Assembly (NCBI RefSeq): GCF_030013905.1
Contig: NZ_CP124862.1
Location: 248,001-312,000 of the forward strand
Length of the DNA stretch: 64,000 bases
Direction of reading: 5' to 3'
Source of the DNA: Petroclostridium sp. X23
Lineage (GTDB): Bacteria; Bacillota; Clostridia; SK-Y3
Position numbers and translations under genes: made by a program. Below the pieces are notes generated by a model, which saw only the letters and a list, made by a program, of their open reading frames with translations, had not been told where the DNA came from and searched no databases. Below, piece after piece: positions 9,507-18,394 of the stretch. Position 1 is the first letter of the stretch. Every line of letters begins with the position of its first letter.

Positions 9507-12236
9507 ATGATTTATGACTACTATAGACAAAAAAACAGGAAAAGTTATATTGGGTTATTGATAATTGTTTTAGCACTTATATCTCTGATTATGATTGGGG
9601 CGCTGCTGTTCGGCATATTTACCGATTATATTCAGATAAAAGAAATCGGCGAGAAATATACCAGCGTATTTTGGACTAATTTTAATGTAAAGATTGTCGC
9701 ACAGGTAGCAAGTTTTTTGCTGGTATTTGTTATTTTTCTGACCTCAACAATGATCATAAGAGCGAATATGCTATCAAAAGACCAGTCACTTGAGATATTA
9801 AAAAAACTGTCTCTTATTATACTGCTTAGCTTTATCATCTCTTTTATTGCAAGTACATTCATAAGAGAAACGGTCTACAACCGATTTTTAATGTTTTCAA
9901 ATGCGCTTGCATTTAATAAGACTGACCCGATTTTTAATCAGGATATCGGTTACTATATTTTTCAGAGGCCATTTTTGCTTTCTGTAGTAGACAGCTTATT
10001 GGGCATATGGTTATTTCAAACAGTTTACACGTTTTTTCTCTATTCGGTATTATATGTAGTTACCGGGTATAGAACCATAGGAGAAATGATCTATGAGAAA
10101 GGGATTATTACACACAATCTTATCAATGTAGTGGTTTTCTTTATCATTAAGGCGGTTACATATAAGTTTAAATCGGAAGATATTCTATATTCCACAGTTG
10201 GTGAAGTAGTGGGAGCAGGATATACCGATGTCAATGTGTGGTTGAGATACTATAAGGTGGCCCCCTTTATTTTGATTGCAATTGTTATCATCACTATTAT
10301 TTTATTAATGCGTACCAAGATCAAATACGCATTAATGACGGTTGCGTTGTTTCCGGTCATATGGATTGTTGCTGTCGCAGCTGCCGGGGTCGTACAGACA
10401 CTCGTTGTGTCACCTAATGAAGTGGCGGTAGAAGAGCCATATATAAAGCACAATATCGACTTTACCAGAGCGGCTTACAATCTTGAAAATATTATAGAAA
10501 AAGAATTTCCTGTCGACAACAATTTAAGTGCGCAGGATATCGCAAATAATAATGTTACCATTAATAATATCAGGATTACCGATTTCCCTGCCACATTAAC
10601 CGTATTGAACCAGCTTCAGGGAATAAGAAACTATTATAGATTTGTAGACACGGATATTTCGGTATATGACATAAACGGCGCGCCAACAGCGGTATTTCTG
10701 GGAGCCCGTGAATTATACAAAGAAAATCTGGATGATGCCGCTAAGACATATATAAATAAAAAATTTAAGTTCACGCATGGCTTCGGAACGGTCATGAATC
10801 CCATTAACCGAATCACCGAGCAAGGGCAGCCGGAGTTTATCATAAAAAATATTCCTCCCAAATCCTTTGAAGGTGCACCGGAGAATACACAGCCACGGAT
10901 TTATTATGGAGAACTTACCAATGATTACGTCATTGCTAATGCAAAAGGTCAAAAAGAGTTGGATTATCTAGAAGGCGAAGTGGCGGAGGAGTTTACTTAT
11001 GATGGGGATTCGGGAATCAAGCTGAGTTTTTTAAATAAGCTTATTTTTGCCATTAGATACGGTGACTTAAGAATGCTGGTATCCGGATATATTACTCCTG
11101 AAAGTAAAATACTTTTGAACAGGAATATTTTGCAACGTGTTCAGAGGGTAGCACCGTTTTTGAATTTTGACGATGATCCTTATATCGTGATTGATGCGGA
11201 AGGAAAACTAAAATGGGTGGTAGATATCTATACGACTTCCGGCTATTATCCTTATTCCCAGCTTAGCGGTGGAATCAACTATGTTCGTAATTCTGCCAAG
11301 GCGGTGGTAGATGCTTACCAGGGTTCTGTGGAATTCTATATCACGGATGAAACAGATCCGTTAATCAATGTCTACAAAAGCATTTATCCTGATTTATTTA
11401 ATGAAGATCCTCTGCCGGAAGATATTGCGCTGCATGTACGCTATCCGGAACAATTATTTAAGATTCAATCCAGGATCTTCAGGCAGTACCATATGACAAA
11501 TCCGGTAGCGTTTTATAACAAAGCGGATTCCTGGGCCATCAGTCAGGAACAATATATAGATGAAATTAAAGAGGTAGATCCTTACTATAATTTGATGAAA
11601 TTACCCGGTGTTGAAGGTGGGCAGGAGGAATTGGTTTTAATGATTCCTTATACCCTGGTCAATAAAGAAAATATGGTTTCCTGGCTGGCAGTAAGGTCAA
11701 CAAAGGATAATTATGGTCAGATGGTACTGTATAAGTTTCCTAAAGGCATTAATGTTTACGGCACCATGCAAATTGAAAACAGGATAGAGAATAGCCCGGA
11801 TATTTCCCGTGAACTTTCATTGTGGGATCAGGGTGGTTCATCGGTGATTAGAGGAAACTTGCTTGTCATCCCGGTAAACAATTCACTTTTATATGTTGAG
11901 CCCATATATATCACTGCAAGCAATGAATCTTCATTGCCGGAAGTGAAAAGAATCGTTGTAGCGTATGGGGAAAAGATTGTAATGGAGCCCACCTTGGACC
12001 GTGCACTTGAAGTGCTGTTTGGTGAAGATGGTCAGGGGCCGCCCGATACTCGTCCCGATACAGGTGATACCGGTATAGATGATAATATTAAACAAGTGAT
12101 CGAAAGAGCGCTGAATGCTTTCCGGGATATGAAGGATTATACCCAGAAGAATGATTGGGAGAACTTCGGGAGAAAACTCAAGCAATTGGATGACATTATG
12201 GACATACTTCAGCAGAGAAAAAATGAACTTCAATAA
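9507..12236 (+). CDS. UPF0182 family membrane protein
   Basis: 909-residue protein of the UPF0182 (COG1615) family, function unknown. About seven hydrophobic segments occupy residues 15-300 (for example IGLLIIVLALISLIMIGALL and FILIAIVIITIILLM), followed by a large extracytoplasmic domain with the family segments VEEPYIKHNIDFTRAAYNL, YGELTNDYVI and SGGINYVRNSAKAVVDAY. The C-terminus has a small-domain tail with acidic and Gln-rich helices after a GPPDTRPDTGDTG linker. It starts 26 bases after ftsY with GGTGA ahead of the ATG, so it may be cotranscribed with ftsY. Confidence 0.85.
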   Translation: MIYDYYRQKNRKSYIGLLIIVLALISLIMIGALLFGIFTDYIQIKEIGEKYTSVFWTNFNVKIVAQVASFLLVFVIFLTSTMIIRANMLSKDQSLEILKKLSLIILLSFIISFIASTFIRETVYNRFLMFSNALAFNKTDPIFNQDIGYYIFQRPFLLSVVDSLLGIWLFQTVYTFFLYSVLYVVTGYRTIGEMIYEKGIITHNLINVVVFFIIKAVTYKFKSEDILYSTVGEVVGAGYTDVNVWLRYYKVAPFILIAIVIITIILLMRTKIKYALMTVALFPVIWIVAVAAAGVVQTLVVSPNEVAVEEPYIKHNIDFTRAAYNLENIIEKEFPVDNNLSAQDIANNNVTINNIRITDFPATLTVLNQLQGIRNYYRFVDTDISVYDINGAPTAVFLGARELYKENLDDAAKTYINKKFKFTHGFGTVMNPINRITEQGQPEFIIKNIPPKSFEGAPENTQPRIYYGELTNDYVIANAKGQKELDYLEGEVAEEFTYDGDSGIKLSFLNKLIFAIRYGDLRMLVSGYITPESKILLNRNILQRVQRVAPFLNFDDDPYIVIDAEGKLKWVVDIYTTSGYYPYSQLSGGINYVRNSAKAVVDAYQGSVEFYITDETDPLINVYKSIYPDLFNEDPLPEDIALHVRYPEQLFKIQSRIFRQYHMTNPVAFYNKADSWAISQEQYIDEIKEVDPYYNLMKLPGVEGGQEELVLMIPYTLVNKENMVSWLAVRSTKDNYGQMVLYKFPKGINVYGTMQIENRIENSPDISRELSLWDQGGSSVIRGNLLVIPVNNSLLYVEPIYITASNESSLPEVKRIVVAYGEKIVMEPTLDRALEVLFGEDGQGPPDTRPDTGDTGIDDNIKQVIERALNAFRDMKDYTQKNDWENFGRKLKQLDDIMDILQQRKNELQ

Positions 12237-12254
12237 TTTTATTTTTCAAAACGC

Positions 12255-12283
12255 TTGACAAATTGATTAAAAACCATTAAAAT
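12255..12283 (+). promoter_or_regulatory. Sigma-A promoter for the ylxM-ffh operon
   Basis: Perfect -35 TTGACA at 12255-12260, exactly 17 bases, then -10 TAAAAT at 12278-12283. The -10 overlaps the left arm of a perfect palindrome (12279-12320). It is placed to drive ylxM, ffh, rpsP, khpA, rimM and trmD. Confidence 0.75.
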
Positions 12284-12320
12284 TCATGTGTAAAGGTTAA
12301 AGCCTTTACACATGAATTTT
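12279..12320. promoter_or_regulatory. Perfect 18-bp inverted repeat overlapping the promoter
   Basis: Arms 12279-12296 (AAAATTCATGTGTAAAGG) and 12303-12320 are exact reverse complements around a six-base loop. It could be the terminator of the UPF0182 gene, although the stem is AT-rich and no T tract follows, or an operator or 5' RNA hairpin for the next operon. The right arm contains an ATG in frame with ylxM that I do not regard as the start. Confidence 0.7.
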
Positions 12321-12341
12321 GTATTGATAAAGTGTGGTAAT

Positions 12342-12713
12342 ATGAGTAAAAACTTAGAAGTAAGCATATTATATGATTTTTATAAAGAACTTCTTACAGA
12401 CAAGCAGGCTGATGTGATCGACCTGTATTATAATCAGGATTTGTCTTTAAGTGAAATAAGCGAACATATGAATATTACACGTCAGGGTGTAAGAGACTGC
12501 ATAAAAAGAGGAGAAAAAATCCTTTTTGATTTGGAAGAACGGCTTGGACTGGCCAGTCGGTTTTTATCCATACAACAGAAAATAAAAATGGTAAACGAAA
12601 CGATACAACATATAGAAGATATAAATAACAGCAGAATAATGAATACAGAGTTGAAGAAAAAAATTGATATCGTCAAAAATGCGATGAACGATATTTTTGA
12701 AAAAGTATATTAG
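12342..12713 (+). CDS. ylxM: YlxM family HTH protein (UPF0122)
   Basis: 123-residue helix-turn-helix protein that always neighbours ffh and is thought to act with the SRP system. Residues 5-50 read like a sigma-70 region 4 HTH: LYDFYKELLTDKQADVIDLYYNQDLSLSEISEHMNITRQGVRDCIKRGEK. ATG 12342 matches the family N-terminus; the ATG at 12312 lies inside the upstream palindrome and would add ten residues. ffh begins 15 bases downstream. Confidence 0.88.
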   Translation: MSKNLEVSILYDFYKELLTDKQADVIDLYYNQDLSLSEISEHMNITRQGVRDCIKRGEKILFDLEERLGLASRFLSIQQKIKMVNETIQHIEDINNSRIMNTELKKKIDIVKNAMNDIFEKVY

Positions 12714-12728
12714 ATTGGGGATGTATGA

Positions 12729-14066
12729 ATGGCTTTCGAAAGTTTGGCGTCGAAGCTGCAGGAGACGTTCAAAAAGTTAAAAGGCAAAGGGAAGTTAACT
12801 GAAAAAGACGTAAAAGATTCAATGCGTGAAGTGAAGCTTGCGCTGCTTGAAGCTGATGTAAACTTTAAAGTCGTTAAAGATTTTGTAAATAAAGTAGCTG
12901 AAAGAGCCGTAGGTTCGGAAGTGCTTGAGAGCCTCACGCCGGGTCAGCATGTCATAAAAATCGTAAATGATGAACTTACCGCGTTGATGGGTAGTGCGCA
13001 AAGCAAGATTGTATTTTCGCCAAAGCCTCCCACCGTGCTAATGCTTGTGGGACTTCAAGGGGCAGGTAAGACGACTACCTGCGGAAAGCTCGCCGGGGTA
13101 TTGAGAAAGCAAGGGAAGAGACCTTTATTGGTAGCCGGAGATATATACAGGGCAGCTGCTATTAAACAGCTGCAGGTTGTGGGCGGTCAGTTGGACATAC
13201 CCGTATTTTCCATGGGAGATAAGAATAGTCCTGTAGATATAGCAAAAGCAGCGATACAGCATGCGAATTCTCACGGCAATGATCTTGTTCTTATTGACAC
13301 TGCCGGCCGGCTCCATATCAATGAAGAGTTAATGGATGAATTAAAAGATATCAAGCAAGCGGTTAGACCCACAGAAATTCTTCTTGTGGTGGACGCGATG
13401 ACCGGACAAGATGCGGTGAATGTTGCAGAAAGCTTTAATGCCCAATTAGGGGTAGATGGTATTATACTTACCAAGTTTGATGGGGATACAAGAGGTGGAG
13501 CTGCGCTATCGGTTCGTGCGGTAACCGGAAAGCCTATAAAGTTTATTGGAATGGGTGAAAAGTTAAGCGATCTTGAGCCGTTCTATCCTGATAGAATCGC
13601 TTCCAGAATCCTTGGAATGGGAGATATTCTAAGTCTGATTGACAAAGCCCAAGAAGCTTTTGACCAGAAAAAAGCGCTTGAGATGGAGAAAAAGCTGCGT
13701 ACACAGCAGTTTACCTTTGACGACTTTTTAAGTCAGTTGGAGCAAATGAAGAACATGGGGCCGCTGGACCAGATACTGGGTATGATGCCGGGGATGAATA
13801 ATAAAATGCTTAAGAACATTGAAGTTGATGAGAAACAACTGGACCATGTTGAAGCAATCATAAAATCCATGACCAAAAAGGAAAGGGAGAACCCATCCAT
13901 TATCAACTCAAGCCGTAAAAAGAGGATTGCCGGAGGCAGTGGTACCAAGATACAGGATGTTAATAATTTATTAAAGCAGTTTGAACAGATGCAGAAGTTA
14001 ATGAAGCAGTTCGGTGACCCTAAGAAACTGAAAAAAGGCAAGATGAAATTTCCGTTTATGGGTTAA
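12729..14066 (+). CDS. ffh: Signal recognition particle GTPase Ffh
   Basis: Binds signal peptides and 4.5S/6S RNA, and delivers ribosomes to FtsY. 445 residues: N domain with helices, G domain with GLQGAGKTTTCGKLAG near residue 103, DTAGRL, TKFDGDTRGG, and a Met-rich M domain from about residue 295 (MKNMGPLDQILGMMPGMNNKML), which binds the signal peptide and RNA. No SRP RNA gene was recognised in the window. Second gene of the ylxM operon. Confidence 0.97.
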   Translation: MAFESLASKLQETFKKLKGKGKLTEKDVKDSMREVKLALLEADVNFKVVKDFVNKVAERAVGSEVLESLTPGQHVIKIVNDELTALMGSAQSKIVFSPKPPTVLMLVGLQGAGKTTTCGKLAGVLRKQGKRPLLVAGDIYRAAAIKQLQVVGGQLDIPVFSMGDKNSPVDIAKAAIQHANSHGNDLVLIDTAGRLHINEELMDELKDIKQAVRPTEILLVVDAMTGQDAVNVAESFNAQLGVDGIILTKFDGDTRGGAALSVRAVTGKPIKFIGMGEKLSDLEPFYPDRIASRILGMGDILSLIDKAQEAFDQKKALEMEKKLRTQQFTFDDFLSQLEQMKNMGPLDQILGMMPGMNNKMLKNIEVDEKQLDHVEAIIKSMTKKERENPSIINSSRKKRIAGGSGTKIQDVNNLLKQFEQMQKLMKQFGDPKKLKKGKMKFPFMG

Positions 14067-14103
14067 TATAGATCTTTTTACATTGTAAAGGAGGTGAAAA
14101 GTA

Positions 14104-14376
14104 ATGGCAGTAAAAATCAGACTTAAAAGAATGGGCGCGAAAAAAGCTCCTTTCTACAGAGTGGTTGTTGCAGATTCAAGATATCCAAGAGATGGAAGAT
14201 TTATTGAGGAAATCGGTACTTATAATCCTTTGACAAATCCTGCAGATGTGAAAATTGATGGGGAAAAAGCAGTTAAATGGTTAAAAAATGGTGCGCAACC
14301 TACAGATACAGTGAAAGCTTTACTAAAAAACAACGGTATTTTAGAAAAGTTTGAAGAAGCAAAGAAAAATGCCTAA
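14104..14376 (+). CDS. rpsP: 30S ribosomal protein S16
   Basis: 90-residue small-subunit assembly protein. It starts [38 protein letters not shown], the S16 signature. A strong AAAGGAGGTGAAAAG ribosome binding site precedes ATG 14104. It is followed by a palindrome and khpA, the usual order in Firmicutes. Confidence 0.98.
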   Translation: MAVKIRLKRMGAKKAPFYRVVVADSRYPRDGRFIEEIGTYNPLTNPADVKIDGEKAVKWLKNGAQPTDTVKALLKNNGILEKFEEAKKNA

Positions 14377-14396
14377 CACTCGGAATATGTGCAAAG

Positions 14397-14431
14397 CTTA
14401 TTATTCGAAAATAATATTTTCGAATAATAAG
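14397..14431 (+). promoter_or_regulatory. Perfect 16-bp inverted repeat between rpsP and khpA
   Basis: Arms CTTATTATTCGAAAAT (14397-14412) and its exact complement (14416-14431) around a three-base loop. There is no T tract, so it is more likely an mRNA processing or stability hairpin, or a pause site, than a full terminator. It may adjust the ratio of S16 to downstream products. Confidence 0.7.
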
Positions 14432-14456
14432 ACAACCCATTGGAGGTGTAGCAAAG

Positions 14457-14687
14457 TTGAAGGAATTATTAGAGGCTATTGCAAAGTCATTAGTAGATTA
14501 TCCTGACGATGTTTCTGTAAATGAGATAGAAGGGGAACAATCAATTATTCTTGAATTAAGAGTAGCTCAAGCTGATATGGGGAAAGTGATCGGCAAGCAG
14601 GGTAGAATTGCTAAAGCCATCAGAACCTTAGTCAAAGCTTCAGCTACCAAAGAAAATAAGAGAGTAATAGTCGAAATACTTCAATAA
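14457..14687 (+). CDS. khpA: KH domain RNA-binding protein KhpA (YlqC)
   Basis: 76-residue single KH-domain protein that binds RNA, often with KhpB/Jag, and affects cell division and sRNA function in Gram-positives. The GxxG loop is in GKVIGKQGRIAKAIR near residue 45. The start is TTG 14457 with TTGGAGGTG at 14440-14448. Part of the rpsP-rimM-trmD operon. Confidence 0.93.
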   Translation: MKELLEAIAKSLVDYPDDVSVNEIEGEQSIILELRVAQADMGKVIGKQGRIAKAIRTLVKASATKENKRVIVEILQ

Positions 14688-14693
14688 CTGTGG

Positions 14694-14734
14694 GGGAGTG
14701 GAGAGGCATTTTCTACTCCCGATTTTAATTTTTT
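14694..14734 (+). terminator. Possible attenuator hairpin before rimM
   Basis: GGGAGT pairs with ACTCCC (14694-14699 / 14715-14720) and the stem can extend by about four more pairs including G-U; a T-rich run leads directly into the rimM ribosome binding site. It resembles an intrinsic terminator within the operon that would lower rimM-trmD expression. Confidence 0.45.
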
Positions 14735-14744
14735 GGAGGCACTC

Positions 14745-15257
14745 ATGAGATGTGAACAGTTGGAAGTCGGAAAAATCGTAAATACCCACGGTGTAAGGGG
14801 CAGTGTGAAGGTGATCCCCTTAACAGATGACCCGACACGTTATGAGCAGCTGGATTGGGTATACATCCAACAGAATGGAAAACTTGAGAAAATATATATT
14901 GATGATGTAAAGTACCAAAAGAACAATATTATTTTAAAGTTCAGACATGTCAATACCATTGATGATGCAGAGAAATTAAAAAATAAGATGCTTCTGATTG
15001 ACAGGGACAAAGCAGTTAAACTTCCAGAGAATAGGTATTTTATCTGTGATTTGATAGGATTGGAAGTGAAAACGCAAGAGGGCCAGTATCTTGGTAAAAT
15101 CAGCGATGTTATTTCCACCGGAAGCAGTGATGTTTATATCATAAAGCCTTTGGAGGGTAAAGATATTTTGATACCTGCGATAAAAGAAGTAGTCATTCAA
15201 ATAGATATTGATAATAATTCCATGATTGTAAAACCTCTAGAAGGACTGATAGAATAA
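14745..15257 (+). CDS. rimM: 16S rRNA processing protein RimM
   Basis: 30S assembly factor that binds S19 and helps mature the 16S 3' domain. 170 residues: N-terminal RimM barrel (VGKIVNTHGVRGSVKVIPLTDDP) and C-terminal PRC-barrel (DLIGLEVKTQEGQYLGKISDVISTGSSDVYII). ATG 14745 has TTGGAGG at 14733-14739; the in-frame TTG at 14733 is part of that site. Its TAA overlaps the trmD ATG by one base, indicating translational coupling. Confidence 0.96.
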   Translation: MRCEQLEVGKIVNTHGVRGSVKVIPLTDDPTRYEQLDWVYIQQNGKLEKIYIDDVKYQKNNIILKFRHVNTIDDAEKLKNKMLLIDRDKAVKLPENRYFICDLIGLEVKTQEGQYLGKISDVISTGSSDVYIIKPLEGKDILIPAIKEVVIQIDIDNNSMIVKPLEGLIE

Positions 15258-15982
15258 TGCGTTTTGATGTACTCACGCTATTTCCTGAAATGTTCCATGC
15301 CGTAATGGACCATAGTATAATCGGACGTGCAAAAAAAAATAATATCGTTGAACTTAACTTTATTAATATAAGGGACTACTCTGAGGATAAACACAAGAGA
15401 GTAGATGATTATCCCTACGGTGGCGGAAGCGGCATGGTCATGCAGCCGGCTCCGATTTATAATGCATTTGCGAGTATCACGCACGGTTTGTCATACAAAC
15501 CAAAAGTGATTTATATGACACCGCAAGGAAAAACCTTTACACAGTCGTTTGCAAAAGAATTAGTTACAGAGGAGCACTTGATTATATTGTGCGGACATTA
15601 CGAAGGAGTAGACGAAAGAATTATAGAAGAGATCGTAGATATCGAGCTTTCTATCGGAGACTTTGTTCTAACCGGAGGAGAAATTCCCGCAATGGCAGTC
15701 ATTGATGCAGTATGTAGGATGGTCCCGGGTGTGTTGGGGCAGGAGGAATCTTTTAAAGAAGAATCTCATTATTCCGGGTTGCTGGAATATCCTCAGTATA
15801 CGAGACCACCGGTTTTTTTAGATAGAGAAGTGCCGGAAGTATTATTATCCGGTCACCATGCCAATATCGAAAAATGGCGTAGAGAACAGTCGCTTTTGCG
15901 TACCTTTCACAGGCGGCCTGATCTACTGGATACTGTGCTGCTAAGTGAGACTGACAATAAAATTTTAAGTAAATTAAAGTAG
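15257..15982 (+). CDS. trmD: tRNA (guanine-N1)-methyltransferase TrmD
   Basis: Methylates G37 of tRNAs next to the anticodon to prevent frameshifting. 241 residues of the SPOUT knot family: MRFDVLTLFPEMF start, DDYPYGGGSGMVM, LCGHYEGVDERI and the knot loop SIGDFVLTGGEIPAMA. Starts on the last base of the rimM stop codon. Last gene before rplS, which has its own promoter. Confidence 0.97.
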   Translation: MRFDVLTLFPEMFHAVMDHSIIGRAKKNNIVELNFINIRDYSEDKHKRVDDYPYGGGSGMVMQPAPIYNAFASITHGLSYKPKVIYMTPQGKTFTQSFAKELVTEEHLIILCGHYEGVDERIIEEIVDIELSIGDFVLTGGEIPAMAVIDAVCRMVPGVLGQEESFKEESHYSGLLEYPQYTRPPVFLDREVPEVLLSGHHANIEKWRREQSLLRTFHRRPDLLDTVLLSETDNKILSKLK

Positions 15983-16054
15983 GGTGTATTTAATGAAGTT
16001 GATGAAACAATATTTATCAATTTAAAAGTATATACCTGTTATATTAAAAAAGTA

Positions 16055-16083
16055 TTGTATTATTATACACTATATGATATACT
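16055..16083 (+). promoter_or_regulatory. Sigma-A promoter for rplS
   Basis: TTGTAT (16055-16060), a 17-base spacer, TATACT (16078-16083). The predicted start near 16090 coincides with the beginning of the structured leader ahead of rplS. Confidence 0.65.
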
Positions 16084-16090
16084 ACTTTAA

Positions 16091-16140
16091 TGTGTAGAAC
16101 GGACGGTCCTCTGTTGTAAATGTGCAGCATGAACGTCTAC
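16091..16140 (+). ncRNA. Probable L19 mRNA leader
   Basis: The 50 bases between the promoter and the ribosome binding site can fold with GTAG-A-ACG (from 16094) pairing CGT-CTAC (16134-16140) and an inner hairpin through CTG...CAG. Low-GC Gram-positives often carry a structured L19 autoregulatory leader here. I recognise position and fold rather than a verified consensus. Confidence 0.5.
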
Positions 16141-16159
16141 GAAGGAAGGAGGATTAATG

Positions 16160-16501
16160 ATGGATGTCATTAAGGGTTTAATAGAAGAACAGTTAAGAAA
16201 TGATCTCCCTAAGCTTGTAATCGGAGATACAGTAAGAGTTTATGTAAAGGTTAAAGAAGGCGCTAGAGAAAGAGTTCAGATGTTTGAAGGTACCATTATC
16301 CGTAAAAAACACGGAGGTATTCAGGAAACATTTACAGTAAGACGTGTATCTTACGGTGTTGGCGTTGAAAGAACTTTCCCTGTAAATTCTCCAAGAATCG
16401 ATAGAATCGAAGTGGTAAGAAAGGGTAAAGTTAGAAGAGCAAAACTTTATTATCTTCGTGATAGAGTTGGAAAAGCTGCAAAAGTTAAAGAAAAGATATA
16501 A
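16160..16501 (+). CDS. rplS: 50S ribosomal protein L19
   Basis: Large-subunit protein at the 30S-50S interface. 113 or 114 residues with the family core [28 protein letters not shown] and [28 protein letters not shown]. Two ATGs are in tandem, 16157 and 16160; AAGGAGG at 16146-16152 is better spaced from the second, so I used 16160. It has its own promoter and leader and is closed by a terminator. Confidence 0.97.
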   Translation: MDVIKGLIEEQLRNDLPKLVIGDTVRVYVKVKEGARERVQMFEGTIIRKKHGGIQETFTVRRVSYGVGVERTFPVNSPRIDRIEVVRKGKVRRAKLYYLRDRVGKAAKVKEKI

Positions 16502-16505
16502 ACAT

Positions 16506-16533
16506 AAAAAGGGACTTGATAGTCCCTTTTTAG
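16506..16533 (+). terminator. Rho-independent terminator after rplS
   Basis: AAAAAGGGACT, a TGAT loop, AGTCCCTTTTT, directly after the rplS stop. Confidence 0.92.
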
Positions 16534-16627
16534 CATGTTAAAGTGATATTGAATAAATATAAGTGATAACTTTCATAATAATTAGATAGAAAAGAATTAG
16601 ATCTATTATTGATCTTTGGAGGTTAAT

Positions 16628-17239
16628 ATGGATAAAGAGCATTTTAATATTGAAAACAACGAAAACGATATTGCTCAAGAAACGTCACAGCAGTCGGTTC
16701 CGGTTCAAGCCTTTGATTATAAAAAAGAAATAAGGGAATGGGTGCAAGCTATTGTTATTGCGTTAGTCATAGCATTGGTGATCAGAACTTTTGTATTTTC
16801 ATTAATTAGAGTGGATGGACAATCCATGGTTCCTACACTGAACCATAATGACCGTTTAATTGTAGTAAAATTGATGTATAAACCCAAACAGGGAGATGTT
16901 ATTATCCTTACTCCTCCCATGCATAAAGATACACCGTATGTTAAAAGGGTGATCGCGTTACCGGGGCAAACGGTTGATATTGATTTTGAAAACCATGTTG
17001 TGAAGGTAGATGGAAAGCCATTATCTGAGCCTTATATAAATGAACCCATTGCACAAAGGGGAGATGTGAAGTTTCCTCAGACAGTTCCGGAGGATACTGT
17101 TTTTGTTTTAGGAGATAATAGAAATAATAGCCGGGACAGCCGATATAGTGATGTTGGAATGGTACCGTTTAAAGCGGTAATGGGTAAGGCAAGCCTAAGG
17201 ATTTGGCCTTTAAACCGTTTCGGATCAATATATCATTAG
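16628..17239 (+). CDS. lepB: Signal peptidase I
   Basis: Membrane serine protease that removes signal peptides of exported proteins. 203 residues: Gln-rich cytoplasmic N-terminus, one membrane anchor about residues 37-61 (WVQAIVIALVIALVIRTFVF), catalytic Ser in RVDGQSMVPTL and Lys in YVKRVIALPG, then VFVLGDNRNNSRDSR. ATG 16628 follows TTGGAGG at 16616-16622. It lies among the SRP genes, functionally linked through secretion. Confidence 0.95.
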   Translation: MDKEHFNIENNENDIAQETSQQSVPVQAFDYKKEIREWVQAIVIALVIALVIRTFVFSLIRVDGQSMVPTLNHNDRLIVVKLMYKPKQGDVIILTPPMHKDTPYVKRVIALPGQTVDIDFENHVVKVDGKPLSEPYINEPIAQRGDVKFPQTVPEDTVFVLGDNRNNSRDSRYSDVGMVPFKAVMGKASLRIWPLNRFGSIYH

Positions 17240-17314
17240 TTCACGGTTCACAGTTAACAGTTCACAGATGATTCAAAATAACTTATGAATTAAAAGGGAA
17301 GCAATAGAACCATC

Positions 17315-17459
17315 CGAGACCACTGAAAAAGTCCGATTTAGCACATAGAGGAAGTCGGACTTAGGGACTGGTCTGCTGTCAGGCCTGGTTTTTGGCCGGA
17401 CTGCGGCCCTGTCCCTATGTCAGATTTCCGAACGATAAGCACTTTTAAAGTTATTTCGT
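17315..17459. repeat. Dispersed palindromic repeat with TTCCGAACGATAAGCAC end
   Basis: Compound of hairpins: AGTCCGA/TCGGACT (17330-17359) and AGGGAC...GTCCCT (17363-17416) enclosing GGTCTGCTGTCAGGC and CCGGACTGCGGCC, then CCGAACGATAAGCACTTTT. A near-identical core of about 50 bases recurs at 53996-54046. The start of this gap also carries TTCACGGTTCACAGTTAACAG-type short repeats. Confidence 0.65.
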
Positions 17460-17512
17460 ACCGTTCCTATGCTTCCTGATAGGACAGACAAAGCTTGGAG
17501 GCAGAAAGTAAT

Positions 17513-18361
17513 ATGAATATTCAATGGTATCCGGGTCATATGGCGAAAACGCGACGAATTATGCAGGAAAGTCTTAAGCTGGTTGATATAGTCATTGAGC
17601 TTGTAGACGCTCGCCTGCCGCTGAGCAGCAGAAACCCTGATATTGATAATATTGTGGGTAATAAGCCGAGACTAATGGTGATGAATAAAAGCGATATCGC
17701 CGACCCGACTTTAAATAAGGCATGGATGGCTTGGTTCAACAAGAATAACATTAATGTTATCTTAGCAGATTCTATTACAGGAAAAGGATTGAATCAGATT
17801 TCTGATTATTGCAGAGAGATTTTAAAAGAAAAAATAGAACGTGAAACTTCAAAGGGAATGGTAAATAGAGCCATTAAGCTCATGGTTGTTGGAATTCCGA
17901 ATGTAGGGAAATCATCTTTTATCAATAAGCTTGCAGGAAGAGCCAGTGCCAAGACAGGAGACAGGCCGGGAGTAACGAGAGGGCAGCAGTGGATTCGATT
18001 AAAAAGCGGATTTGAGCTATTGGATACGCCGGGGATCTTGTGGCCTAAATTTGAAGATGTTCAAATAGGAAGAAAACTTGCGTATACAGGAGCGATAAAA
18101 GACGAGATCATGGATATCGAAGAGTTGACATGCAGTTTGCTTGAGTTCTTGAGAAACAATTACCCGGAAAAACTAAAAGAACGGTACAAACTGAATGAAA
18201 TATCGGATTTGAGCGGGTATGAGTTGCTTACTAATATAGGTAAAAAAAGAGGATGTATTGTTTCGGGTGGAGAAATAGACACTTTCCGAGCTGCCGGAAT
18301 TATATTGGATGAATTTAGAGGAGCAAAAATCGGAAGTATGACCTTGGAGAAGCCAATATAG
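17513..18361 (+). CDS. rbgA: Ribosome biogenesis GTPase RbgA (YlqF)
   Basis: GTPase that completes late 50S assembly. 282 residues, circularly permuted: G4 NKSD (near residue 59) precedes G1 GIPNVGKSSF (near 127) and G3 DTPG (near 174); the C-terminal RNA-binding helices end AAGIILDEFRGAKIG. ATG 17513 gives the family start MNIQWYPGHMAKTRR and has TTGGAGG at 17495-17501. The rplS, lepB, rbgA, rnhB order is conserved in Firmicutes. Confidence 0.96.
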   Translation: MNIQWYPGHMAKTRRIMQESLKLVDIVIELVDARLPLSSRNPDIDNIVGNKPRLMVMNKSDIADPTLNKAWMAWFNKNNINVILADSITGKGLNQISDYCREILKEKIERETSKGMVNRAIKLMVVGIPNVGKSSFINKLAGRASAKTGDRPGVTRGQQWIRLKSGFELLDTPGILWPKFEDVQIGRKLAYTGAIKDEIMDIEELTCSLLEFLRNNYPEKLKERYKLNEISDLSGYELLTNIGKKRGCIVSGGEIDTFRAAGIILDEFRGAKIGSMTLEKPI

Positions 18362-18394
18362 CATTAGGTTATCAATAGGACCATTAGAGAGAAT

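Noticed and set aside
12312..12341. Longer start for ylxM at ATG 12312
   Set aside because: It lies inside the perfect palindrome, has no ribosome binding site and adds residues not found in the family.
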